A stretch of DNA of 64,000 bases from Streptomyces olindensis (GTDB lineage: Bacteria > Actinomycetota > Actinomycetes > Streptomycetales > Streptomycetaceae), in the NCBI GenBank assembly GCA_000696115.1, contig JJOH01000006.1:124001-188000 (forward strand), given 5' to 3'. Position numbers and translations under genes: made by a program. Numbering within the stretch: the stretch's first letter is position 1; every line of letters starts with the position of its first letter. The notes under the pieces are model-generated. The model did not search any database. It saw only the letters and a list, made by a program, of their open reading frames with translations, and was not told the DNA's origin. This document shows, one piece after another, positions 26,235-34,111 of the stretch.

Positions 26235-27353
26235 GTGACCGTCGCCGCCTCCCGCGCCGCCGAAATCCTGTCCCGGCCCGTCACCCTGGGTGGTCTGACC
26301 GTCCCCAACCGGATCGCCATGGCGCCCATGACGCGCATGTTCTCCCCGGGCGGCGTCCCCGGTGAGGACGTCGTCTCGTACTACGCGCGCCGCGCCGCCG
26401 CCGGAGTCGGTCTGATCGTCACCGAGGGCACCTACGTCGGCCACGAGTCGGCCGGGCAGAGCGACCGGGTGCCGCGGTTCCACGGCGAGGAGCAGCTCGC
26501 GGGCTGGGCGAAGGTCGCCGAGGCGGTGCACGCCGCAGGCGGCACGATCGTGCCGCAGCTGTGGCACATCGGCATGGTCCGCAAGCAGGGCGAGCCGCCC
26601 TTCGCCGACGCCCCGGCCGTCGGCCCCTCAGGTGTGCGCACGGACGGCACCGAGGGCACCGGCAAGGTCATGACGCAGGCCGACATCGACGCCGTCATCG
26701 GCGCGTTCGCCGAGGCCGCTGCCGCCGCCGAGCGCATCGGCTTCGACGGCGTGGAGCTGCACGGCGCCCACGGCTACCTGCTCGACCAGTTCCTCTGGGA
26801 GGGCACCAACCGCCGCACCGACGCCTACGGCGGCGACCGGGTCGCCCGCGCCCGGTTCTCGGCGGAGATCGTCGCGGCCGTCCGCGAGACCGTCTCGGCC
26901 GACTTCCCCGTCATCTTCCGCTACTCGCAGTGGAAGCAGGACGCCTACGACGCCCGCCTCGCCGAGACCCCGGAGGAGCTGGAGTCCATCCTCACCCCGC
27001 TCGCCGCCGCCGGCGTCGACGCCTTCCACGCCTCCACCCGCCGCTACTGGGTGCCCGAGTTCGACGACTCCGACCTCAACCTCGCCGGCTGGACCAAGAA
27101 GCTCACCGGCAAGCCCGCCATCACCGTCGGCTCGGTCGGCCTGAACGGCGACTTCCTCAAGGCCTTCCAGGGCCAGGGCGCCGAGCTGGGCGACCTCGAC
27201 GACCTCCTGGACCGCTTCGAGCGCGACGAGTTCGACATGGTCGCCGTCGGCCGCGCCCTGCTCCAGGACCCCGAGTGGGCCCGGAAGGTCCTGGACGGCC
27301 GCTTCGCGGACCTGGCGCCGTACGACCCGGCGTCGCTGAAGTCGCTCAGCTGA
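26235..27353 (+). CDS. NADH:flavin oxidoreductase, Old Yellow Enzyme family
   Basis: A 372-residue FMN-dependent TIM-barrel reductase. It shows TLGGLTVPNRIAMAPMTRMF (FMN binding), VPQLWHIGMVRK, and the family hallmark FDGVELHGAHGYLLDQFLWEGTNRRTDAYGG split over the substrate-binding His and the tetramer loop. It should reduce electrophilic alkenes or related xenobiotics with NAD(P)H. The GTG at 26235 follows TGAGGAG. It is 85 nt upstream of a carboxylesterase gene, perhaps co-transcribed. Confidence 0.9.
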   Translation: MTVAASRAAEILSRPVTLGGLTVPNRIAMAPMTRMFSPGGVPGEDVVSYYARRAAAGVGLIVTEGTYVGHESAGQSDRVPRFHGEEQLAGWAKVAEAVHAAGGTIVPQLWHIGMVRKQGEPPFADAPAVGPSGVRTDGTEGTGKVMTQADIDAVIGAFAEAAAAAERIGFDGVELHGAHGYLLDQFLWEGTNRRTDAYGGDRVARARFSAEIVAAVRETVSADFPVIFRYSQWKQDAYDARLAETPEELESILTPLAAAGVDAFHASTRRYWVPEFDDSDLNLAGWTKKLTGKPAITVGSVGLNGDFLKAFQGQGAELGDLDDLLDRFERDEFDMVAVGRALLQDPEWARKVLDGRFADLAPYDPASLKSLS

Positions 27354-27438
27354 CCCCGGAACCCGAGGCTCTGGATCTGCTTGCGTCAGTCAAGGACACT
27401 GACCGAGCGCCTGTTCACCGGCACGTGAGGAGATCCAG

Positions 27439-28995
27439 ATGACGACGACCGAGCCCCGCCCGTCGGCGGACGGTCCGGCCGAGCGGCCCGCCCCGGTGGT
27501 GCGCACCACCGCCGGGGCGGTACGGGGCCGCAGGGAGGAGGGGCTCGCCGTCTTCCGCGGCATCCCCTTCGCCGCACCCCCCGTGGGCGAGGCCCGCTTC
27601 ATGGCCCCGCGCCCCGCCCACCCCTGGGACGGCATACGGGACGCCCACGCGTTCGGCCCGCCGCCCCCGCAGGACCTCGGCCTGATCGGCGGCCCGGGCC
27701 TGTTCGACGTGCCCCAGGGCGACGACTGGCTCACGGTCAACGTCTGGACCCCGGACCCCGACCCGGCGGCCCGCCGCCCCGTGATGGTCTGGATCTACGG
27801 CGGCGCCTACAAGCTCGGCCACGCCGGCAGTCCCGGCTACGACGCCCGGCGCATCGCCACCGACGGTGATCTCGTCGTCGTCTCCCTCAACTACCGGGTC
27901 GGCATGGAGGGGTTCGCCCACATCGAGGGGGCGCCCGCCAACCGCGGTCTGCTCGACCAGGTGGCCGCGCTGGAGTGGGTGCGGGACAACATCGCGGCGT
28001 TCGGCGGCGACCCGGAGCAGGTCACCGTCTTCGGTGAGTCGGCGGGCGCGGGGTCGGTGGCCTCGCTGCTGGTGATGGACGCCGCGTCCGGACTGTTCCG
28101 GCGGGCGATTGCGCAGAGCGTGCCGGGCACGTTCTTCTCCGCCGAACTGGCCCGGGACATCGGTACGGCGCTCGCCGCCGAGGTGGGCCTGCGCCCCACG
28201 GTCGCCGACCTGTCGTCGGTGGAGCCGCGCCGGCTGACCGCCGCGGGCGAGGCGCTGGGCCCGAAGATGCCGCAGTACCTCGACCGGTGGGGACAGGCCG
28301 CCCCCACCGTCACACCCTTCTCCCCGGTGGTCGACGGCGAGGTCCTGCCGACCACCCCCTGGCAGGCACTGGCGGCCGGTGCGGCGCAGGACGTCGACCT
28401 GCTCGTCGGCCACAACCGCGACGAGTACCGCCTCTTCGTCGCCATGGCCGGGCAACTGGGGCAGATCCCGGACGAGCGGGCGAGCGCGGCCCTGCGCCTG
28501 TTCGCCCCCGGCCCCGACGGTGAACAGGCCTACCGTGCGGCCTTCCCCGACGCCTCCCCGAGCGAACTGTACGAACGGGTCCAGACGGACTGGCTGTTCA
28601 ACATGCCCTCCCTGCACCTGGCCCAGGCGCAGCGCGCGGGCGGCGGCAGCGCGCACCTGTACGAGCTGACCTGGCCGGCCCCCGGCAACGGCGGCGCGCT
28701 CGGCGCCTGCCACGGGCTGGACATCCCGCTGCTGTTCGGCACGTACGGGGCGGACCTGGGCCTCCTGTTGTTCGCCGGGGTGGAGCCGTCCGCCGAGGCG
28801 CAGGCGCTGTCGGCCCGCTTCCGTTCCTCCTGGACGGCGTTCGCGCGGACGGGCGACCCGGGCTGGCCCGCGTACGACGACGAGCGGCGGCTCGTGCAGG
28901 TGCTGGACGCGGAGCCGGAGGTCAGGGCGTACCCGGAGGAGGCGTCGCGGCGCCTGTGGGAGGGGTACGACTTCCCTCCGCTGCCCCTGCTGTGA
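27439..28995 (+). CDS. Type-B carboxylesterase/lipase family protein
   Basis: A 518-residue alpha/beta hydrolase. Nucleophile elbow GESAGAGSV; oxyanion segment VWIYGGAYKLGHAG; catalytic His in CHGLDIPLLFG; N-terminal GVRGRRE..VFRGIPFA typical of family VII carboxylesterases. There is no signal peptide, so it is likely cytoplasmic. It would hydrolyse carboxylic esters such as p-nitrobenzyl-type or xenobiotic esters; the natural substrate is unknown. The ATG follows GAGGAGATCCAG. It is convergent with the next gene, 4 nt apart. Confidence 0.9.
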   Translation: MTTTEPRPSADGPAERPAPVVRTTAGAVRGRREEGLAVFRGIPFAAPPVGEARFMAPRPAHPWDGIRDAHAFGPPPPQDLGLIGGPGLFDVPQGDDWLTVNVWTPDPDPAARRPVMVWIYGGAYKLGHAGSPGYDARRIATDGDLVVVSLNYRVGMEGFAHIEGAPANRGLLDQVAALEWVRDNIAAFGGDPEQVTVFGESAGAGSVASLLVMDAASGLFRRAIAQSVPGTFFSAELARDIGTALAAEVGLRPTVADLSSVEPRRLTAAGEALGPKMPQYLDRWGQAAPTVTPFSPVVDGEVLPTTPWQALAAGAAQDVDLLVGHNRDEYRLFVAMAGQLGQIPDERASAALRLFAPGPDGEQAYRAAFPDASPSELYERVQTDWLFNMPSLHLAQAQRAGGGSAHLYELTWPAPGNGGALGACHGLDIPLLFGTYGADLGLLLFAGVEPSAEAQALSARFRSSWTAFARTGDPGWPAYDDERRLVQVLDAEPEVRAYPEEASRRLWEGYDFPPLPLL

Positions 28996-28999
28996 CGGG

Positions 29000-29578
29000 C
29001 TAGAGGTTGCCCATCGGCTCGATGTCGACCCGTACGGGCGTCCCCCACACCCGCAGCACCTCGTAGTCGGTGAACTCGTGCACCAGCCGGTACGCCATGG
29101 CGGCCCGGGGCGCCCGGCGCTGGGCGGCGATGTACAGCTCGGCCTCGCGGCGGTCCCGGCGCGGGGTGCCGCACAGCTGCCACGTCTGGCCGTTCCACAG
29201 CTCCGGCAGCCAGCGCTGCTGGGGCTGGGGGCGGTCGCCGCGGGCGCCGTAGCGGGACTGGACGGGCTCGGTCTGCGGCTGCTGCGGGGCGGGCCCGTTG
29301 AACTCGTTCCGGCGGGCGGCCCGGCGCCGGGTCTCGCACAGCAGGCACAGGTCGGGGGCGCCCTCGTCGACCGGGCCGTTCGGGTGCTCGGGGCACCGGG
29401 TGCTGGGCGCGGCGTTCGAGACGCTCTCCTCCAGCAGGTCGAGAGCGCGCCGCAGATCGGCCTTCACCTCGTGCAGCTTGGCGTCCGGGGTGTCGGCGGT
29501 GAGGGCTTCCCCGTGTTCACCGAGAAGCCGGAGGGCACGGCCGAGGGCGGTCAGCTGGGCGTGGTTCATGCTGCCCAT
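29000..29578 (-). CDS. Hypothetical protein with CxxC zinc-binding segment
   Basis: A 192-residue protein. A helical N-terminus (about 1-55, LTALGRALRLLGEHGEAL...ALDLLEESV) precedes a small Cys cluster (CPEH...CLLCETRRR, about 62-84) that could bind zinc, then a Q/P-rich linker and a folded C-terminal part (YRLVHEFTDYEVLRVWG). No family recognised. GAGGACA lies just before the ATG at 29578; an ATG at 29569 is also possible. It overlaps the 3' end of the upstream chimeric regulator by 62 nt, implying a coupled pair of old standing. Confidence 0.65.
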   Translation of the reverse strand: MGSMNHAQLTALGRALRLLGEHGEALTADTPDAKLHEVKADLRRALDLLEESVSNAAPSTRCPEHPNGPVDEGAPDLCLLCETRRRAARRNEFNGPAPQQPQTEPVQSRYGARGDRPQPQQRWLPELWNGQTWQLCGTPRRDRREAELYIAAQRRAPRAAMAYRLVHEFTDYEVLRVWGTPVRVDIEPMGNL

Positions 29579-30545
29579 TGTCCTCAGCCGGCGGATTCTT
29601 CTCCCGGCGGCGTAAGGACATCGCGGCGCGGATCCTGGCCGCGTGGTCGTGTACGGAGGGGGCGGGCAGGGGTGCGGGGGGTTGCGCGGAGGCGCTTTCG
29701 CCTCGGCAGGCGCTGCAACGCCCCCCGGGCAGGGACTCCGGGCGTCCCGGCGCGCCGCAGTTCGCGCATTCCAGGACCCGTAGGGGTGGACGCGGGGCGG
29801 GTGGGGGCGGAAGTTTGCCGGTCAGGCGGGTGCGGACCAGGGCGGCGGGGTGGTGGACATCCATCAACTTCATCGAGCCCTCCATCGCGGCGTGCGCTCC
29901 CGCGTCGAACGGCAACACCTGGACGATGGTCCGACCACTGCGGCCCAGGTCTGCGATGTGGCGCAACGCCTCCGCCATCACCTTGCGTCCCCCTGTCACC
30001 CGCCGTAGCGCGGATTCGTCAATCACCGCCCACAACAAGGACTCTGTTGGATCGCTGAGGAGGCGGGCGCGCTCGATCCGCGCGGCGACGAACTCCTCGA
30101 TCTTCTCCTCGGGAGCCGTCGGCTGGTAAGCCCGGCACACGGATCGCGCGTAGGCGGGCGTCTGGAGCAGGCCGGGGATCAGGAGGGGCGCGTACTCCCG
30201 GATCTCGGTCGCCTGCAACTCTGCCTCCGCCGCCTCCGCGAAGTGCTCCGGGTACTTCGACTTCGCCGCCGCCCCGCAGTGCCGCTGGAAGAAGTCCTCC
30301 ATCCCCAGCACCTCGTCCAGTAGCCGTGCGTACTCCCGCTGCATCCTTCGCGTGCCCGCCTCCAGCTGTCCGATGAACGAGCCGCTCACGAACAGTCGCT
30401 GTCCCAGTTCCTCCTGGCTCAGGCCGGCTTTCTCGCGGGCGCGGCGCAGTTCCGCGCCCAGGAGGGCCCGAGAGGAGGAGTCGCTGCGGGAAGCCCTCGC
30501 GGGAGTCGGTGTCGTGCTGCCGTCCCTGTGCGTCGATCCGGTCAC
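29517..30545 (-). CDS. Chimeric XRE/DUF5753 regulator with a foreign zinc-finger tail
   Basis: A 342-residue frame from GTG 30545. Residues about 34-95 form an XRE helix-turn-helix (LLGAELRRAREKAGLSQEEL), and about 95-235 follow a DUF5753 domain (EIREYAPLLIPGLLQTPAYA, VLPFDAGAHAAMEGSMKLMD). DUF5753 then stops abruptly, lacking its usual last 40-60 residues. From VHHPAALVRTRLTGKLPPP onward the sequence is of another type: a Pro-rich linker, a CANCG...CSAC zinc-finger-like pair and a HAARIRAAMSLRRR tail. I infer a fusion by recombination. Such regulators often control neighbouring small genes; whether this one still works is uncertain. Confidence 0.65.
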   Translation of the reverse strand: MTGSTHRDGSTTPTPARASRSDSSSRALLGAELRRAREKAGLSQEELGQRLFVSGSFIGQLEAGTRRMQREYARLLDEVLGMEDFFQRHCGAAAKSKYPEHFAEAAEAELQATEIREYAPLLIPGLLQTPAYARSVCRAYQPTAPEEKIEEFVAARIERARLLSDPTESLLWAVIDESALRRVTGGRKVMAEALRHIADLGRSGRTIVQVLPFDAGAHAAMEGSMKLMDVHHPAALVRTRLTGKLPPPPAPRPPLRVLECANCGAPGRPESLPGGRCSACRGESASAQPPAPLPAPSVHDHAARIRAAMSLRRREKNPPAEDNGQHEPRPADRPRPCPPASR

Positions 30546-30702
30546 GGCCGCGAGCGACGAGCCGTTCGCACTGGTCGACCTGGGGCGCTGCAATGTACGG
30601 ACGGCCGAGCACCTGACCGATGTGCTCCGCTCGCTGCCGGTGGGGGAGGCGCTGCGGGCGCGGGTACGGCAGCTGAACCGGGAGGGGCGGTGCATGTCGT
30701 GA
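30514..30702 (+). CDS. Small conserved protein divergent from the XRE gene
   Basis: About 62 residues from GTG 30514 (VLPSLCVDPVTAASDEP...VDLGRCNVRTAEHL), with GGGAG 8 nt upstream. The pattern LPSL-x-VDP...LVDLGRCN is one I associate with small Streptomyces proteins found near XRE/DUF5753 regulators. The conserved-looking sequence LREALAGVGV extends the frame upstream to about 30484 without a normal start codon, so the 5' end may have been altered. It overlaps the 5' end of the antisense XRE gene by about 32 nt. Confidence 0.5.
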   Translation: MLPSLCVDPVTAASDEPFALVDLGRCNVRTAEHLTDVLRSLPVGEALRARVRQLNREGRCMS

Positions 30703-30735
30703 GCTTGGTGGCGCGGTGGTCCTAGGCTGGACGGC

Positions 30736-31401
30736 GTGGCGGACGACGGAAAGCTCGGTGAGAGCCAGTGGGCGCACTGGGAGCGGACGTACGGGGAGCA
30801 CCCCGGGATGTACGGGGCGCGGCCGTCCGACGCCGCCGTCGATGCCGCCGGGGTGTTCCTGGACGCCGGGGCCACCGATGTGCTGGAGCTGGGCGCCGGG
30901 CACGGGCGCGACGCGCTGTTCTTCGCCCGGGAGGGCTTCTCCGTCCACGCCACCGACTTCAGCCCGGTGGCGATCGAGCAGCTGCGGGCCGCCGCCCGGG
31001 AGCAGGGCATCGCCCGGCGCGTGACGGGCGCGGTGCAGGACGTCCGGGAGCCGCTGCGCCTTCCGGACGCCTCCTTCGACGCCGTGTTCGCGCACATGCT
31101 GCTGTGCATGGCGCTGTCCACGGAGGAGATCCACCGGCTGGTGGGAGAGGTGCGGCGGGTGCTGCGGCCCGGCGGGGTGTTCGTCTACACCGTGCGCCAC
31201 ATCGGCGACGCCCACTTCGGTGCCGGGACCGGGCACGGCGACGACATCTGGGAGCACGGTGGGTTCGCCGTGCACTTCTTCTCCCGGGAACTCGTCGACG
31301 CCCTCGCCGGGGACTGGGTCCTGGACGACGTGCACGCGTTCGAGGAGGGCGAGTTGCCGCGGCGGCTGTGGCGGGTCACGCAGCGTGTTCCGGTGACCTG
31401 A
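30736..31401 (+). CDS. Class I SAM-dependent methyltransferase
   Basis: A 221-residue Rossmann methyltransferase. The SAM motif I is VLELGAGHGRDALFFA (about 49-64), followed by VHATDFSPVAIEQL (motif II acidic residue) and EVRRVLRPGGVFVYTV (post-motif). The substrate is unknown; no partner gene suggests one. The GTG at 30736 has TAGGCT 7 nt upstream, so it is probably transcribed leaderless from its own promoter. It is convergent with murQ, 10 nt apart. Confidence 0.87.
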   Translation: MADDGKLGESQWAHWERTYGEHPGMYGARPSDAAVDAAGVFLDAGATDVLELGAGHGRDALFFAREGFSVHATDFSPVAIEQLRAAAREQGIARRVTGAVQDVREPLRLPDASFDAVFAHMLLCMALSTEEIHRLVGEVRRVLRPGGVFVYTVRHIGDAHFGAGTGHGDDIWEHGGFAVHFFSRELVDALAGDWVLDDVHAFEEGELPRRLWRVTQRVPVT

Positions 31402-31411
31402 CAGGCCCTGG

Positions 31412-32350
31412 CTAGCCGGTCGTCGCCGCCGCGAGGGCCGCGCGCAGATGGCCGTCGGACTGCTCCAGCAGGCGGGCCGCCGTCGGGCCGTCCACGGCGG
31501 CCAGGATCGCCAGGATCGCGTTCTTCACCTCGCCGTCCGTCGCGGACAGGGCCCGTTCGATCTCCTGGTCGTCGGCGCCGGTAGCGAGGGCGACGATGCG
31601 GTGGGAGCGGGCGCGCAGCTTGTCGTTGGAGGCGCGGACGTCGACCATCAGGTTCCCGTAGGTCTTGCCCAGGCGGATCATCGTGATCGTCGAGATCATG
31701 TTGAGGACGAGCTTCTGCGCCGTACCGGCCTTCAGGCGGGTGGAGCCGGTGAGCAGTTCGGGCCCGACGACGATCTCGATGCCGTGGTCGGCCGCCGCCG
31801 CGAGCGGGCTGCCGGGGTTGCAGGCGAGGCCGATGGTGAGGGAGCCGCGGGCGCGTGCGTACTCGACGGCGCCGATGGCGTAGGGCGTGCGGCCGGAGGC
31901 GGAGATGCCGACCACCGTGTCGTCGGGGGTCAGGCCGAGGGGCTCCAGATCGGCCCGGGCCAGCTCCCGGGAGTCCTCCGCGCCCTCCACCGAGGTGACC
32001 ACGGCCTGCGGGCCGCCCGCGATCAGGCCGACCACCCTGGACGGGTCGGTGTTGAAGGTGGGCGGGCACTCCGAGGCGTCCAGGACGCCCAGCCGGCCCG
32101 CCGTGCCCGCGCCCGCGTAGACCAGGCGGCCGCCCCGGGCCATCCGCTCCGCCACGGCGTCGATCGCGGCGGCGATCCGCGGCAGCCGCGCCGCGACCGC
32201 CCCGGCCACGGTCGCGTCCTCGCCGTTCATCAGCCGCGCGATGTCGAGGGTGGGCAGCCGGTCGATGTCCGCGAGCTCCGGCCGGAAGGCCTCGGTGGTC
32301 AGGGACTCCAACTCGGCTCTGAGATCACGGGGGTCGGAGGTGGAGGTCAT
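31412..32350 (-). CDS. murQ: N-acetylmuramic acid 6-phosphate etherase
   Basis: A 312-residue SIS-domain lyase cleaving the lactyl ether of MurNAc-6-phosphate to GlcNAc-6-phosphate and lactate, for cell-wall recycling. Hallmarks: LMNGEDATVAGAVAARLP, VYAGAGTAGRLGVLDASECPPTF, ISASGRTPYAIGAVEYA, LKAGTAQKLVLNM. Its product feeds NagA, encoded at 14.3 kb. The ATG at 32350 is preceded by AAAGAG; 46 nt separate it from the upstream murR-type gene, indicating an operon. Confidence 0.94.
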   Translation of the reverse strand: MTSTSDPRDLRAELESLTTEAFRPELADIDRLPTLDIARLMNGEDATVAGAVAARLPRIAAAIDAVAERMARGGRLVYAGAGTAGRLGVLDASECPPTFNTDPSRVVGLIAGGPQAVVTSVEGAEDSRELARADLEPLGLTPDDTVVGISASGRTPYAIGAVEYARARGSLTIGLACNPGSPLAAAADHGIEIVVGPELLTGSTRLKAGTAQKLVLNMISTITMIRLGKTYGNLMVDVRASNDKLRARSHRIVALATGADDQEIERALSATDGEVKNAILAILAAVDGPTAARLLEQSDGHLRAALAAATTG

Positions 32351-32396
32351 GGACGGCTCTTTCCGTGTCTTTCCGGTGCTGGGCGGGGCGGCTGCC

Positions 32397-33332
32397 TCAG
32401 GAACGGTGCCGGTGGGCCAGCGCCTCGTACGACGCCGACAGCGCCGGCGCCGCCGACTCGTACGTCCGCTGCGCCACCCCCACGAACAGGCAGTCCACCA
32501 CAAGGAGCTGACCGGTCCGGGACGACATGGCCGCGGGGCGCAGCTCGCTCTCCCGCGCGGTGGACGTGGTGAGGACGTGGTCGGCGTACTGGGTGACGGG
32601 GCCGTCCGGGCGGCCGGTGATCGCCACCGTCGTCGCCCCGCGCTCGAAGGCGACGCGCAGCGGCTCGATGACGTCGCCCGTCGACCCCGAGTGCGTGATG
32701 GCGATCGCGACGTCGCCCGCGCGCAGCTGCACGGCGTTCGTGACGGCCAGGTGCGGATCGCTGTGGGCGTGCGCTACCAGGCCTATGCGCAGCAGCTTCT
32801 GCGTGAGGTCCTGGGCGACCAGCCCGGACGCCCCCACGCCGTACACGTCGGTGCGGCGGGCCGTGGCCAGCGCGGTGACGGCCGCGCCCAGTTGGACGGT
32901 GTCGAGACCGGCGGCCGTGTCGGCGAGGGTCTGCTGCTCGTCGTAGGCGAGCTTGGCGACCACGTCGGCGATCGGGTCGTCCACCGCGATGTCCGTCGTT
33001 ATGGCGGGGGCCCGGCCGGACTGCTGCTGCGCGGCGAGGCCGGCGAGGGCCAGGCGCAGGTCCCGGTACCCCGGATAGCCGAGCAGGCGGGCGGTGCGTA
33101 CGACGGTCGCCTCGCTGGTGCCGGTGAGCTCGGCGAGGCCGGTGACCGTGAGGGCCGCGCAGCCGGCCGGGTCGCCCGCGACGGCCTCGGCGACGCGCTG
33201 CATGGAACGCGTCATCGACGGGGCCAGCGTGCGGACCTTGGCCGCGAGCGCGGCGGGGGCGGGCGGGGTGCCGGCCGAGCCGGCCCGGCCGCCCCGCTCA
33301 CTGGCGAAAATTTCCTTCACTCTGTTGGTCAC
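32397..33332 (-). CDS. MurR/RpiR-family transcriptional regulator
   Basis: A 311-residue regulator: N-terminal HTH_6 domain (about 20-100, LAELTGTSEATVVRTARLLG) and C-terminal SIS sugar-phosphate-binding domain (about 140-280, DVYGVGASGLVAQDL, ITHSGSTGDVIEPL). Placed directly upstream of murQ, it probably senses MurNAc-6-phosphate or a related ligand and controls this operon. The GTG at 33332 (VTNRVKEIF) is the likely start; GTG 33320 is an alternative. A long inverted repeat covers the start codon, consistent with autoregulation. Confidence 0.9.
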   Translation of the reverse strand: MTNRVKEIFASERGGRAGSAGTPPAPAALAAKVRTLAPSMTRSMQRVAEAVAGDPAGCAALTVTGLAELTGTSEATVVRTARLLGYPGYRDLRLALAGLAAQQQSGRAPAITTDIAVDDPIADVVAKLAYDEQQTLADTAAGLDTVQLGAAVTALATARRTDVYGVGASGLVAQDLTQKLLRIGLVAHAHSDPHLAVTNAVQLRAGDVAIAITHSGSTGDVIEPLRVAFERGATTVAITGRPDGPVTQYADHVLTTSTARESELRPAAMSSRTGQLLVVDCLFVGVAQRTYESAAPALSASYEALAHRHRS

Positions 33333-33350
33333 TCTTGAAAGATATTTTCG
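33305..33350 (-). promoter_or_regulatory. RpiR-type operator over the murR start
   Basis: CGAAAATTTCCTTCA (33305-33319) and TGAAAGATATTTTCG (33336-33350) are inverted copies matching in 13 of 15 positions, with a 16-nt spacer that contains the GTG start. It is AT-rich in a GC-rich genome. Confidence 0.6.
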
Positions 33351-33387
33351 GCTCGGCGTTGTGGTCAAGAGTGCGCACAATGGGTGC

Positions 33388-33771
33388 ATGGACCCCATCA
33401 GCCCCCTGGAGCAGGCCCTGCACGCCGCGCGCGCCCTCGTGCTGGCCGACCTCGTCGCGGGACGCGTCGCCGAGGCGGACGTCGTCTCGCTGGTCGAGGA
33501 GTCCGTCACGCAGCGGCGGTGGTGGGTCGAGCAGTGGCCGGAGGGCGCGCCGTTCGTGGCCGGGCTGGTCGCGCAGGACGTCCAGGACGCCCTGCTGGAG
33601 CGGTACGGCCGCTGGCCGCTGTGCCCGGTGTGCGGCGCGGGCGACCCGCACGCGCTGGAGGTGGAACCGGAGTTGGGGCCCGACCCGCACTGGGTGTGCA
33701 GCGCGGCGGGTGTGAAGGTGGCGGCGGTGGGATCGCTGGGCGAGGCGCTCGGCGGGGCCGCGTCCTCGTGA
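33388..33771 (+). CDS. Conserved hypothetical protein with C-x2-C motif
   Basis: A 127-residue soluble protein. The N-terminal half is helical (LEQALHAARALVLADLVAGRV); the C-terminal half has WPLCPVCGAGDPHALEVEPE..WVCSAAG, a CPVCG motif with a later Cys that may coordinate zinc. Function unknown. CACAAT lies 6 nt before the ATG, indicating a leaderless transcript divergent from murR. It is separated by 7 nt from a DUF4031 gene, so the two form a small operon. Confidence 0.7.
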   Translation: MDPISPLEQALHAARALVLADLVAGRVAEADVVSLVEESVTQRRWWVEQWPEGAPFVAGLVAQDVQDALLERYGRWPLCPVCGAGDPHALEVEPELGPDPHWVCSAAGVKVAAVGSLGEALGGAASS

Positions 33772-33778
33772 GGCCCCG

Positions 33779-34066
33779 GTGACGATCTACATCGACCCGC
33801 CGACCTGGCCCGGCCACGGCCGCATGTGGTCCCACCTGGTCAGCGACGTCTCCTACGACGAACTCCACACCTTCGCCGCGCGCCTGGGCGTGCCCCGCCG
33901 CGCCTTCGAACGCGACCACTACGACATCCCCGCGCAGCGCTACGCGGAGGTGGTGGCGGCCGGGGCGGTGGAGGTCAGCAGCCGCGAGGTGGTGCGGCTG
34001 CTGTATGCGGCGGGGTTGCGGAGGCCGAAGGGGCGCTATCGGGAGCCGGATTCGCGCAGCTCGTAG
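33779..34066 (+). CDS. DUF4031 domain protein
   Basis: A 95-residue protein with the complete DUF4031 pattern: MTIYIDPPTWPGHGRMWSHL, DVSYDELHTFAARLG, FERDHYDIPAQRY. The family is widespread and uncharacterised. The last codons (RSS plus TAG) come from a 47-bp segment duplicated from the 3' end of the convergent acetyltransferase gene. It starts with GTG 7 nt after the preceding stop, in the same operon. Confidence 0.88.
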   Translation: MTIYIDPPTWPGHGRMWSHLVSDVSYDELHTFAARLGVPRRAFERDHYDIPAQRYAEVVAAGAVEVSSREVVRLLYAAGLRRPKGRYREPDSRSS

Positions 34067-34099
34067 GTGGTGTGTTCGGCGTGCTCCGCGGCGGGTGTG
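34053..34099. repeat. 47-bp direct repeat, copy 1
   Basis: 45 of 47 bases match 34129-34175. On the minus strand it would still encode EHAEHTTYELR, a relic of the C-terminus of the neighbouring MPI-GNAT protein. It supplies the stop codon of the DUF4031 gene. Confidence 0.85.
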
Positions 34100-34111
34100 G
34101 GCCGAGGGGTG

